Below, one piece after another: positions 56,219-64,000 of a DNA stretch of 64,000 nucleotides. Under the pieces are notes generated by a model. It was not told the origin of the DNA. It saw only the letters and a program-made list of their open reading frames with translations, and searched no databases. Where the stretch lies: NCBI RefSeq assembly GCF_001689125.2, contig NZ_CP015405.2, positions 1,889,001-1,953,000 on the forward strand, in the 5' to 3' direction. Source of the DNA: Blautia pseudococcoides (GTDB taxonomy: Bacteria > Bacillota > Clostridia > Lachnospirales > Lachnospiraceae). Every line of letters begins with the position of its first letter. Positions within the stretch are counted from its first letter, which is position 1. Made by a program: the position numbers and the translations under genes.

Positions 56219-56874
56219 TTTTTTATCATCTCCTTAGCCAGTGCCAGCAGTTCCTCACAGGCGGTTCTGATATCCGGCTGTCCAAAAATGCCGGATATGA
56301 CGGAAATGCCTGCCGCACCGCTTCCGGCAAGCTGCATCACGTTATTTTTCTTAATTCCGCCGATCGCCACAACAGGGATGGATACCGCCTGACAGACCTC
56401 TTTCAGGGTATTCCATGCGATTACATCCGCGTCTTCTTTGGTGGAGGTGGAAAACACTGCCCCCACGCCCAGATAATCCGCCCCCGCTTTTTCTGCCCGC
56501 AAAGCCTCTAAAACAGTCCGGGCGGAGACGCCGATGATCTTATCCTGGCCCAGTTTTTCCCTGACGCTTCCCGCCTCCATATCGCTCTGCCCCACATGTA
56601 CGCCGTCCGCATCCACAGCCAGGGCAAGGTCCACATTGTCATTGATCATCATGGGGACACGGTAACTGGCGGCAAGAGCCTTTATATCCTTTGCCTCACG
56701 CAGAAAATCCTCATACGGCATCTCTTTTTCCCTGAGCTGCAAAAGCGTAATACCTCCGTCCAGAGATGCTTTTACCTGCTCATAAATTGTCTTTTCCCCC
56801 ACCCAGGATCGGTCCGTAACGGCATACAGAAGCAGGGCACGTCTCACCATTTCTCTTTTCTCAGCGCAGTTCAT
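56215..56874 (-). CDS. thiE: Thiamine-phosphate synthase
   Basis: 219 residues. The TIM-barrel family features are visible: LQLREKEMPYEDFL (phosphate and pyrimidine region), MINDNVDLALAVDADGVHVG, and DYLGVGAVFSTSTKEDA. It joins HMP-PP and HET-P to thiamine phosphate. It overlaps the end of thiM by 14 bases and the start of the HAD gene by four. Confidence 0.95.
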   Translation of the reverse strand: MNCAEKREMVRRALLLYAVTDRSWVGEKTIYEQVKASLDGGITLLQLREKEMPYEDFLREAKDIKALAASYRVPMMINDNVDLALAVDADGVHVGQSDMEAGSVREKLGQDKIIGVSARTVLEALRAEKAGADYLGVGAVFSTSTKEDADVIAWNTLKEVCQAVSIPVVAIGGIKKNNVMQLAGSGAAGISVISGIFGQPDIRTACEELLALAKEMIKK

Positions 56875-57638
56875 ATTTTGCTCCTCTCTCCAGCTCGCTG
56901 CCGGTCAAATGATATACCTCATCAATCAGATAGTTTCTGCAGGATGCGTTGCCCCTGCGCTCACTTTCCATCTTCTCAAATGCCTTTTCCCCACACAGGC
57001 CCATGGAGATCACAGCAGCAGCCACAGCTTCCAGCCTTCTGTCAGGATTGGCTGCCAGATATGCTGCAGTGAGGGAGCTGAGCATACAGCCGCAGCCTGT
57101 GATCTTTGCCATGACAGGGTTCCCAACCGCTGATGGCGATCACTGCCCCTGTCTTTTTTGAAAAATCCTTTGCGAATGTTATGGTCTTTTCCAGATTTTC
57201 GTCTGTCACAGTATCCGCCCCATCAGCATCCACTCCCTTGGAACTGTTTCCTCCTCCGGCAATGGTCTTAATTTCAGAAATATTTCCCCGGATGGCAGTA
57301 AAAGAAATTTCCCTGAGCAATTGTTCCGCTGTCTTCCTGCGGTATGTGGATGCCCCCGCCCCCACAGGGTCAAGTACAATGGGATGTCCGCAGCTTCCCG
57401 CACTTTTCCCCGCCAAAAGCATGGCTTTCACGGAACGGGGATGCAAGGTCCCCATATTGATGTTCAGACCGTCGCAGAGGCGTCCCATCTCCTCTGCTTC
57501 CTCCTCCCCGTCCGACATGGTTGGGGAAGCGCCGCAGGCCAACGTAATATTGGCACAGTCATTTGCAGTAACATAATTGGTGATGTTCTGGATCATAGGC
57601 GATTTACTCCTGACGTTTTCCAGTATTTCTCCCAGCAT
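56861..57638 (-). pseudogene. thiM: Hydroxyethylthiazole kinase with internal deletion
   Basis: The gene starts at ATG 57638 (AAAGGAG) as MLGEILENVRSKSPMIQNIT and runs intact to GAVIAISG. There the frame passes into an unrelated tail ending at 57042. The next domain, NPVMAKITGCGCMLSSLTA (catalytic Cys region), continues in another frame to 56861. Other ThiM proteins have about 18 residues between AISG and this point, while only a few remain here. A deletion of about 50 bases that is not a multiple of three would explain this. The product cannot be a normal ThiM. Confidence 0.85.
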
Positions 57639-57665
57639 TTTTTCTCCTTTCTGCATCCTGAAACA

Positions 57666-57693
57666 TAAAAAGGGAGACGCCAACACGTCTCCC
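57666..57693 (-). terminator. Terminator of the TPP riboswitch
   Basis: On the minus strand GGGAGACG, a short loop and CGTCTCCC (57672-57693) are followed by CTTTTTATG. It is 28 bases before the thiM start and directly after the riboswitch aptamer, the usual arrangement for transcription attenuation by thiamine pyrophosphate. Confidence 0.88.
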
Positions 57694-57698
57694 GGAAT

Positions 57699-57790
57699 CT
57701 TGCTCTCTCCCTACGCTGGCATTACCCATATCAGGTTAACGGGTCGAAGTTGGTGACTTCCTCTCAGCCTGCCGCTACAAGCTCCCCCAA
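57699..57790 (-). promoter_or_regulatory. TPP riboswitch (THI element)
   Basis: On the minus strand the aptamer begins with GGGGGAGCTTG, then contains the conserved GCAGGCTGAGAGG, CGACCCGTTAACCTGA, TATGGGTAATGCCAGCGTAG and GGA. These are the P2, P3 and P4/P5 consensus parts of the thiamine pyrophosphate aptamer. It controls the thiM-thiE-HAD-thiD operon. Confidence 0.95.
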
Positions 57791-57919
57791 TGAAACTTAT
57801 TCATATTTTTACTTTAACTGGTTATCAGGATACCACACTTACCTGTTCCTGTCAAATTCTGTCAGCTTTCTTCTCCGTGGCGGCGCCTGAAAGATATCAC
57901 TGTACCGCAAAGTTCTTAT

Positions 57920-59456
57920 CTATCCTTTTCTCTTTTCCAGACCATTTTCTGTCAGTTCATAGATGGTGTCACATACCTCATCCATATACTTTCTGTCATG
58001 GGAGACACTGATGACTGCCCCTTTGAAATCTGCCAGAAGTCTTCGGATAACAGGCCCGGACAGGGGCGAAAAATTTCTGGTAGGTTCATCCAAAAGAAGC
58101 ACATTGCTGCCGTCCAGGCTCATTTTCAGGAAAAACAGTTTTGCTTTCTGACCGCCGGAAAGCTGAGAGATACTGTGGTCCATCTCATCTGCCGTGTATT
58201 TCATACTGCCCAGATACGTGCGGATCCTGCTGATTTCCTCTTTGTCTCCCTTTTTTTGCAGAAATTCTGCCGGGGTTTTACTGCCATCCATTTTTTCTTC
58301 GTAATTCTGAGGCATATAAGCCACATGCAGGTCTGTTCTCTCCTGCATGGATTCCGCTATCTTCCGCAGAAGTGTGGTTTTTCCAATGCCGTTTGCTCCT
58401 GTGATACAAACTTTTTTTGGTCCCTTAACAGACAAGACGATCTGCTGAGAGAGCATCCGTTCCCCGATACAGAGCTTTTCAAGAAAATATGCAAGCACTG
58501 TCTTACCGTTTGGAATGGAAGTATCTTTTGGAAACCGGATAAATATGGCATCCTCTGTCTCCGGTATCTCTGTCCTGTCCTCCGCTTCTCTTAGATAGCG
58601 GCGTTCCATGGCTTTTACGGCGTGCATCTTCTTTTTCAGCAACTGCCCGCCGTGGGGGTTCTGCCGGGTTGATATTGTTCTGGTCACGCTCCACTTTCTG
58701 CTGGATCCTGCGGAACCGCTCTTCCTGTTTTCTGGCCTCCTCCCGTTCTTTTCTCGCAATGCGCTCCTGATTGGTAAGTCCTCTTGCCCTGTTTTCCATA
58801 TAGGTTTTGTAATCCATCTTCGCAACAGAGTATCTGGGTTTTGTCTTTCTGTTAATCTGCTCCAGATGGATAATGACATTGGCTGTCCGCTCAATCAGGG
58901 TCTCATCATGGGAAATATAGAGAATGGGTATTTGGCATTGGTTCATAAAATTCTCCATCCACTCCAATGTCCTGATATCAATGTCATTGGACGGTTCGTC
59001 CAACAGAAGAATATCCGGATTTTCCATTAGGATCCCGGCCATCTGCAGCTTGATCTTCTCCCCGCCGGAAAGCGCGCCCATCTTTTGCTGGGAATAATAA
59101 ATATCCGCCGGTATTCCCAGTTCCCGGCTCATATTTGACAGTTCTTTTGGTGACATATTGTAAAAACCTGTGTTCCCGGTAAAATATTCCCAGACGCTTT
59201 TCTCCAGATTCTGCTCCTCCAATTCCTGGGGCAGATACCCCGTCTTTCGCTGGTTTTTAATGATTTCTCCTGTGAACTCCGCATAGGATTCCACAAGGGC
59301 CGGGTCACAGATCAGCTTCAAAAGTGTGGATTTGCCGTTTCCCTCTTCCCCGATCATGACAGCTCTGTCACCGGGATTCAGCACAAAGGAAAAATTCTCC
59401 ACCAGGGTTCTCATATCTTTTTTATGTGTAATCGTCAGATTTTTGATCTGCATCAT
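57920..59456 (-). pseudogene. ABC-F protein (antibiotic-resistance type), one-base frameshift
   Basis: Two ABC ATPase domains are present. The first has GEEGNGKST, signature LSGGEKIKLQMAG and Walker B ILLLDEPSNDID. The second has GANGIGKTT, LSGGQKAKLFFLK and VLLLDEPTRNFSP. The interdomain linker is helical and charged. The start is ATG 59456 (GAAGGG site). The two domains are in different frames; removing one base from the five-base G/C run at 58654-58658 restores one protein of about 511 residues (NPAEPHGGQLLKKKM). ABC-F proteins of this type protect ribosomes from antibiotics of the macrolide, lincosamide and pleuromutilin type. The gene has an attenuator-like leader. Confidence 0.85.
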
Positions 59457-59480
59457 ATTGCATCCCTTCTTTCCTGATAT

Positions 59481-59517
59481 AAAAAGAGCCTGTTTCTCCA
59501 CCGGAAAAACAGACTCT
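59481..59517 (-). terminator. Attenuator-like terminator before the ABC-F gene
   Basis: On the minus strand GAGTCTGTTTT pairs with AAACAGGCTC (59486-59517), and TTTTT follows at 59481-59485. It lies 12 bases upstream of the ABC-F ribosome-binding site and about 200 bases after the promoter, so it can end transcription within the leader. Confidence 0.75.
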
Positions 59518-59719
59518 CAAATATGCGCACCTATATCAGGACCCGCAAAGATATCATCAAAAGGATATGATACCACTCTTCAGTCAGTCTACTCTCCGGC
59601 AACGAAAACAGACCTGACGCGCAGGTTACTCTCTGTCTTCTATGCTCCGAATCATAAACTACTGAATCATCCTATCCCTCTTTTCTTTACATTCTCTTGC
59701 AGAACACTCTGCAGATATC

Positions 59720-59748
59720 ATTCTAAACGACACAAAACTTTCTGTCAA
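59720..59748 (-). promoter_or_regulatory. Promoter of the ABC-F gene
   Basis: TTGACA (59743-59748) and TAGAAT (59720-59725) are separated by 17 bases on the minus strand. It overlaps the stop codon of the GGDEF gene. The transcript would have a leader of about 255 bases, with a possible eight-codon peptide (MISLRVLI, ATG near 59553) and a terminator. Confidence 0.7.
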
Positions 59749-61556
59749 GCATCATTTTCACTATATACCCTGAAGGAACGTTTTCCTGCACGCTTTGCCT
59801 GATACAGGGCCTCATCTGCACGCCGGTACATCTCCTCATAGGAAAGCTTATTTCCTGTCTGATAAGATACCCCTGCGGAGAGTGTCACGTTATACTGTTC
59901 CACACTCTCATCCTGCAGTGTATAGGTAACGAGCTGCTGCAGCCTTTTCAGACAAACGCCTTTGTCCCTCACACCCTCCAAAAACACCATAAATTCATCT
60001 CCGCCGATACGGGCACAGATATCATTTTTCCGGAAGGTAGACTGGAGGGCACATGCCACTTGAAGAAGAATGTTGTCCCCAAACGGATGCCCGTAGGTGT
60101 CATTGAGCATTTTAAATCCATCCACATCCAGCATGATCATCATGCAGGAGGATGTATGCTCCATATTTTTCAGGCGCCGTTTGATAAGACGCTCTCCTGA
60201 CCTGCGGTTGTAGATACCGGTGAGGCAGTCCTTTTCCGCTCCCTGGCGGTAATAGATTTCCCTCATGGTCTGTTCATGGGTGTCCAGCATCCTGCCTATT
60301 TTTCTGTCAAAACCGTCATCCTGCCCTTTGAAATGGGCGATCTGGCATCTGGTCCACAGATTATTGCCCTCCCCGTCCACCACGACCACATCCTGTTCTT
60401 CCTTATCAAAACGCGGTTCCTCCATGGGATGATTGTGGACCATCAGTTTGAGTTCTCCCTTTTTCTCACAATTCTCACACAGGAAAGGTACGAAGTCTTT
60501 CTTCCGGGGCGGTCTTCCGAATCGCTGTTCAAAACAGCCGTAGACATGAACGGTACAGTTTTTGCAGCGGATGTCAAAATCCACGTCATTCGCCAGTATG
60601 GTGAGAATTCTCTGCAGGTGATCCCTGCGGTTCACCTGCTTTCTCAGCCTGATCTTTTCCGTGGCATCCACAAGAAAAACATAAAAATAATGTCTGCCGC
60701 TCTCATCCTCCACCAGACGCCCGTAATCCTCTACCCACAAAACAGTACCATCCTGACAGCAGATCCTGTATTCCACGTAGTCGTATGTACCGGATTCGAT
60801 CTGCCTTTTGATTTCGCTTTCCACGCGCTCCAGGTCCTTGGGATGCACCATGCCTCTAAAAGAACCGTTGGTGAGCTTTACAAAAGCCTCCATATCTTCG
60901 CATCGGTAAAGCTTTAATATGTTGTCATTGACATAAGTGATCTTCTCACCGTCCTCAGCCTCATAGATAAAAAAACCGCCCGGCATACGGGCAAGATACT
61001 TTTGCGGCTGCTTTGGAACGGGCGGGAACGGGGAAACGGACGCGGACCCCGAAACAGGCAGCGGCTCCGAAACAGACGAGGGTTCCGGCTGCCATCCCCG
61101 GCATACATCTATAAATCCCTGGCTTTTTGCGTATTGCTCCATCTCCTCCAGTGACAGTTCTATGGCACTGTTGGCGCTTCCGCAGGCCGGAAATACCGTC
61201 TTAAATCTTTTCATGGAGAGATCCAGGAACACCCGGACATCCTCCGGGATTCCGAAGGGACATACCCCGCCCACTGCATGTCCTGTACTGGCTTCCACTT
61301 CATCGGGAGAAAGCATTTTAGCCTTCGTGTGAAAATACTCTTTGAATTTTTTATTGTCCACCCTGGCGTCTCCTGCCATCACCACAAGCACAGTCCTGCC
61401 GTCCACCAGAAAGGACAGGGTTTTTGCAATGCGGGCCGGTTCACATCCTGCGGCCTGGGCTGCCAGCTCTACGGTGGCTGAAGACTGAGAAAATTCCAGT
61501 ATACGTCCCTCTATGCCGAAACCGCTAAAATACTCCTTTACATTTTCAATTGCCAT
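59745..61556 (-). CDS. YbaK-PAS-zinc-GGDEF fusion protein (diguanylate cyclase)
   Basis: 603 residues with an unusual domain order. Residues 1-155 form a YbaK/ProX-type tRNA-editing domain (ARIAKTLSFLVDG with Lys45, GGVCPFGIP, SANSAIELSLEE). Residues 156-187 are a Pro/Ser-rich linker. A PAS domain (190-305) ends in FYVFLVDATE. Residues 328-365 contain two CxxC pairs (CKNC, CENC). The C-terminal GGDEF domain (440-600) has an intact catalytic motif RIGGDEF (516-522) and an RKND inhibitory site (509-512). It probably makes cyclic di-GMP, with the editing domain as a sensor or second activity. An ArsC-type gene lies 15 bases upstream. Confidence 0.88.
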   Translation of the reverse strand: MAIENVKEYFSGFGIEGRILEFSQSSATVELAAQAAGCEPARIAKTLSFLVDGRTVLVVMAGDARVDNKKFKEYFHTKAKMLSPDEVEASTGHAVGGVCPFGIPEDVRVFLDLSMKRFKTVFPACGSANSAIELSLEEMEQYAKSQGFIDVCRGWQPEPSSVSEPLPVSGSASVSPFPPVPKQPQKYLARMPGGFFIYEAEDGEKITYVNDNILKLYRCEDMEAFVKLTNGSFRGMVHPKDLERVESEIKRQIESGTYDYVEYRICCQDGTVLWVEDYGRLVEDESGRHYFYVFLVDATEKIRLRKQVNRRDHLQRILTILANDVDFDIRCKNCTVHVYGCFEQRFGRPPRKKDFVPFLCENCEKKGELKLMVHNHPMEEPRFDKEEQDVVVVDGEGNNLWTRCQIAHFKGQDDGFDRKIGRMLDTHEQTMREIYYRQGAEKDCLTGIYNRRSGERLIKRRLKNMEHTSSCMMIMLDVDGFKMLNDTYGHPFGDNILLQVACALQSTFRKNDICARIGGDEFMVFLEGVRDKGVCLKRLQQLVTYTLQDESVEQYNVTLSAGVSYQTGNKLSYEEMYRRADEALYQAKRAGKRSFRVYSENDA

Positions 61557-61571
61557 CTCTGCACCTCATTT

Positions 61572-61925
61572 TTACAGACCGAGTTTCTCCATCCACTCCT
61601 TTTCCTTAAATCCTGTGACAACAAAGGATTCTCCCACCAGTACCGGACGCTTTACCAGCATACCGTCCGTGGCAAGCAGCGCAAGCTGCTCCTCCTCACT
61701 CATGTCCGGCAGCTTCTCTTTCAGGTTCAGCTCTTTATACTTCATGCCGCTGGTGTTAAAAAAACGTTTCAGCGGCAGACCGCTTGCACGGTACCATGTC
61801 TCCAGTTCCTCCTTCGTAGGTTTTTCCTCTATGATATGGCGGTCTTCAAACTCTATTCCCTTCTCTGTAAGCCATTTCTTTGCTTTCTGGCAGGTACTGC
61901 ATTTTGGATACTCTATAAATAACAT
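61572..61925 (-). CDS. ArsC/Spx-family protein
   Basis: 117 residues of the thioredoxin-fold arsenate reductase/Spx family. The redox motif is CSTC (residues 9-12, YPKCSTCQKAKKWL), and the C-terminus contains the conserved LVKRPVLVGE. It could be an Spx-like transcription factor, an MgsR-like regulator, or an arsenate reductase-like enzyme; sequence alone does not decide. It is 15 bases upstream of the YbaK-GGDEF gene and probably co-transcribed. Confidence 0.88.
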   Translation of the reverse strand: MLFIEYPKCSTCQKAKKWLTEKGIEFEDRHIIEEKPTKEELETWYRASGLPLKRFFNTSGMKYKELNLKEKLPDMSEEEQLALLATDGMLVKRPVLVGESFVVTGFKEKEWMEKLGL

Positions 61926-62252
61926 ATGTGTAATGCCTCCTTTTTTGTAACCATCTGCCTTGTAACTGTGAAGGTACGGAACGGTTACCCTTTTTCATGG
62001 TTCTAGTTTATCATTATACTTTGCCGCTTTCAACTACAAAAAGCCTTCTTTGCCTCCTCCTTTTGTATTTTATTCAATACTTTTTTAATCCAGATTGACA
62101 AGAGGCTTCCGACTGTGATATTTATATAGCACAGGTTACATTTTGTATACAATATACAATTTGGAAATATTTGGTAACTTGTTTTTCTTTGAGGCTGCTG
62201 CACATAATTTTGCCAGCTTTGATTCATGATTACAGCAGGAGGTAAATACTTT
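61926..62252. other. Intergenic region before the second pfl gene
   Basis: About 330 AT-rich bases between divergent genes. It contains an AGGAGG site at 62237-62242 for the pfl gene. No gene or convincing terminator was found; promoters for both directions are expected here. Confidence 0.45.
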
Positions 62253-64000
62253 ATGAGAACAGAATGGAGAACCTTTACAGGCGGTGCCTGGGAAAAAGAA
62301 ATTAATGTACGGGATTTTATCCAGCAGAATTATACACCATACGAGGGGGACGGAACCTTTCTCAAATCAGCCACTGAGGACACAAAAGATTTGTGGCAGC
62401 AGGTTCTTGCCCTTACAAAAGAAGAACGGGAAAAGGGCGGAGTTTTGGATATGGACACTAAGATCGTATCCACGATCACATCCCACGGCCCCGGTTATCT
62501 GAATAAAGACAAGGAAAAGATCGTGGGACTGCAGACAGACAAACCGCTGAAGCGCTCCATGCAGCCATACGGCGGTATCCGAATGGCGGTCAAAGCCTGC
62601 GAGGACAATGGCTATCATGTGGATCCTGAAGTAGTGGAGTATTTCACCGCACACAGAAAGACCCACAACGCCGGTGTATTTGATGCCTACACCCCTGAAA
62701 TGCGGGCCTGCCGTTCCAACCACATTATAACCGGACTTCCGGATGCCTATGGCAGAGGGCGCATTATCGGCGATTACAGAAGGGCTGCCCTCTACGGGGT
62801 AGACCGCCTGATCGAGGAGAAAGAGGAAGAAAAAGCCACCACCCGCAGCATCATGTATTCTGATGTGATCCGTGAACGGGAGGAATTGTCAGAGCAGATC
62901 CGTGCGCTGAAAATGCTGAAGGAACTGGCCCGCATTTACGGCTGTGACATCTCCAGGCCTGCCGAGAACATACTTGAGGCCACACAGGCACTGTATTTTG
63001 CTTACCTGGCAGCCGTGAAGGAGCAGAACGGAGCCGCCATGAGCCTTGGCCGTACTTCCACCTTCCTGGATATCTATGCAGAGAGGGATTTAAAGGATGG
63101 AACCTATACAGAGTCCCAGATACAGGAGATCATTGATCAGTTTATTATGAAACTCCGCCTTGTCTGCTTTGCCCGCACACCTGACTACAACCAGATTTTC
63201 GCGGGAGACCCTACCTGGGTTACGGAATCCATCGGCGGCATGGGGCTGGACGGCCGTCCCCTGGTGACAAAAATGTCTTTTCGATACCTTCACACCCTGG
63301 ACAATCTGGGCGCTGCTCCGGAACCGAACCTGACTGTTTTATGGTCCTCCAGACTTCCTGAGAGCTTTAAGGAATACTGTGCCGAGATTTCCATCCGCCA
63401 CTCTGCTATCCAGTATGAAAACGATGATGTGATGCGCCCGGTACACGGAGACGACTACGGTATTGCCTGCTGTGTATCCTCCATGCGCATTGGCAAAGAG
63501 ATGCAGTTCTTCGGCGCTCGTGCCAACCTGGCCAAATGTCTGCTCTATGCCATCAACGGCGGCGTGGATGAGATTTCCGGCCAGCAGGTGGGACCCAAAT
63601 TCCGTCCCATTACGTCCGAATATCTTAACTATGATGAAGTGATGGAAAAATACAGGGATATGATGAAATGGCTGGCAGGCGTCTATGTAAATGCCCTGAA
63701 CATCATCCATTACATGCACGACAAATACAGCTATGAACGCCTGCAGATGGCCCTTCATGACAAAGAGGTCCGCCGCTGGTTCGCCACCGGGATCGCCGGA
63801 TTTTCCGTTGTGGCAGACTCACTCTCAGCCATCCGTTACGCCAAAGTAAAACCCGTGCGCAATGAACAGGGGATTGCCGTTGATTTTGAGATTGAAGGGG
63901 ATTTTCCGAAATACGGAAACGACGATGACCGCGCAGACCTGATTGCCCAGGATGTGCTCCACACCTTTATGCAGTACATCAAAGGAAACCACACTTACCG
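62253..64000 (+). CDS. Second pyruvate formate-lyase (glycyl-radical enzyme), 5' part
   Basis: At least 582 residues; the gene runs past the window end. The ATG at 62253 has AGGAGG ten bases upstream. The protein starts [20 protein letters not shown] and shows the catalytic Cys pair in [23 protein letters not shown], closer to the classical PFL motif than the pflB copy at 52248. The glycyl-radical loop would be outside the window. It is a paralogue of pflB and may serve another growth condition or a related substrate such as 2-ketobutyrate. Confidence 0.95.
   Translation, partial: MRTEWRTFTGGAWEKEINVRDFIQQNYTPYEGDGTFLKSATEDTKDLWQQVLALTKEEREKGGVLDMDTKIVSTITSHGPGYLNKDKEKIVGLQTDKPLKRSMQPYGGIRMAVKACEDNGYHVDPEVVEYFTAHRKTHNAGVFDAYTPEMRACRSNHIITGLPDAYGRGRIIGDYRRAALYGVDRLIEEKEEEKATTRSIMYSDVIREREELSEQIRALKMLKELARIYGCDISRPAENILEATQALYFAYLAAVKEQNGAAMSLGRTSTFLDIYAERDLKDGTYTESQIQEIIDQFIMKLRLVCFARTPDYNQIFAGDPTWVTESIGGMGLDGRPLVTKMSFRYLHTLDNLGAAPEPNLTVLWSSRLPESFKEYCAEISIRHSAIQYENDDVMRPVHGDDYGIACCVSSMRIGKEMQFFGARANLAKCLLYAINGGVDEISGQQVGPKFRPITSEYLNYDEVMEKYRDMMKWLAGVYVNALNIIHYMHDKYSYERLQMALHDKEVRRWFATGIAGFSVVADSLSAIRYAKVKPVRNEQGIAVDFEIEGDFPKYGNDDDRADLIAQDVLHTFMQYIKGNHTY

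Noticed and set aside
57042..57112. A programmed frameshift in thiM
   Set aside because: No slippery site is visible, and about 16 codons normally present at this point are missing, so a deletion explains the break better.

Overview
The window looks like the chromosome of an anaerobic, fermentative Clostridia species, most probably a Lachnospiraceae member (Blautia-like is a guess). The evidence is an F-type ATP synthase operon in Firmicute order, two pyruvate formate-lyases, a TPP-riboswitch thiamine operon, GPH-type sugar uptake and Tn916-type integrative elements. Host genes have moderate GC content. The inserted region from about 16 to 41 kb is clearly more AT-rich.

Layout. 0-6 kb: ATP synthase operon on the minus strand (atpB-E-F-H-A-G-D and the first codons of atpC). 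6-16 kb: a divergent Sir2-like protein, a thioredoxin reductase-like flavoprotein with thioredoxin, a Crp/Fnr regulator, a decayed SGNH hydrolase, a glycoside-utilisation operon (clan GH-A hydrolase, type-B carboxylesterase, GPH transporter) with an AraC regulator, and a low-molecular-weight tyrosine phosphatase gene. 16-34 kb: two integrative elements in tandem, both inserted in the 5' end of the phosphatase gene. An identical 18-bp core occurs at 16059, 27167 and 33896. Element 1 (about 11 kb) carries a frameshifted integrase, excisionase, a MobT/Orf20 relaxase, an oriT-like triple hairpin, a frameshifted metallopeptidase, stand-alone winged-helix regulators, and an ABC exporter with its two-component system. 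Element 2 (about 6.7 kb) carries a second integrase, a broken excisionase, replication and regulator remnants, and a type II restriction-modification system made of a controller protein, an endonuclease and an m5C methylase.

34-41.4 kb: an AT-rich defence operon with Vsr endonuclease, a Sau3AI/MutH-type endonuclease, an m5C methyltransferase, a second and diverged Sau3AI/MutH-type endonuclease, a MORC/MutL-like GHKL ATPase, and a truncated accessory gene. This is the most unusual multi-gene system in the window.

42-64 kb: host genes again. They are an aldo/keto reductase with ferredoxin domain, a Na/Pi cotransporter-PhoU protein, a LysR regulator, a Lon-like ATPase without protease domain, a cold-shock protein with a terminator-like leader, a duplicated beta-rich protein, an ArsP-2 type permease, pflB-pflA, a thiamine operon (riboswitch, broken thiM, thiE, HAD phosphatase, thiD), an ABC-F protein behind an attenuator-like leader, a YbaK-PAS-GGDEF fusion protein, an ArsC/Spx-family protein, and the start of a second pfl gene.

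A recurring feature is single-base frameshifts in otherwise well-conserved genes (atpB start, integrase 1, metallopeptidase, winged-helix gene, excisionase 2, defence accessory gene, ABC-F). Some lie in short homopolymers. Either the mobile region is decaying or the assembly contains indel errors; raw reads would decide.
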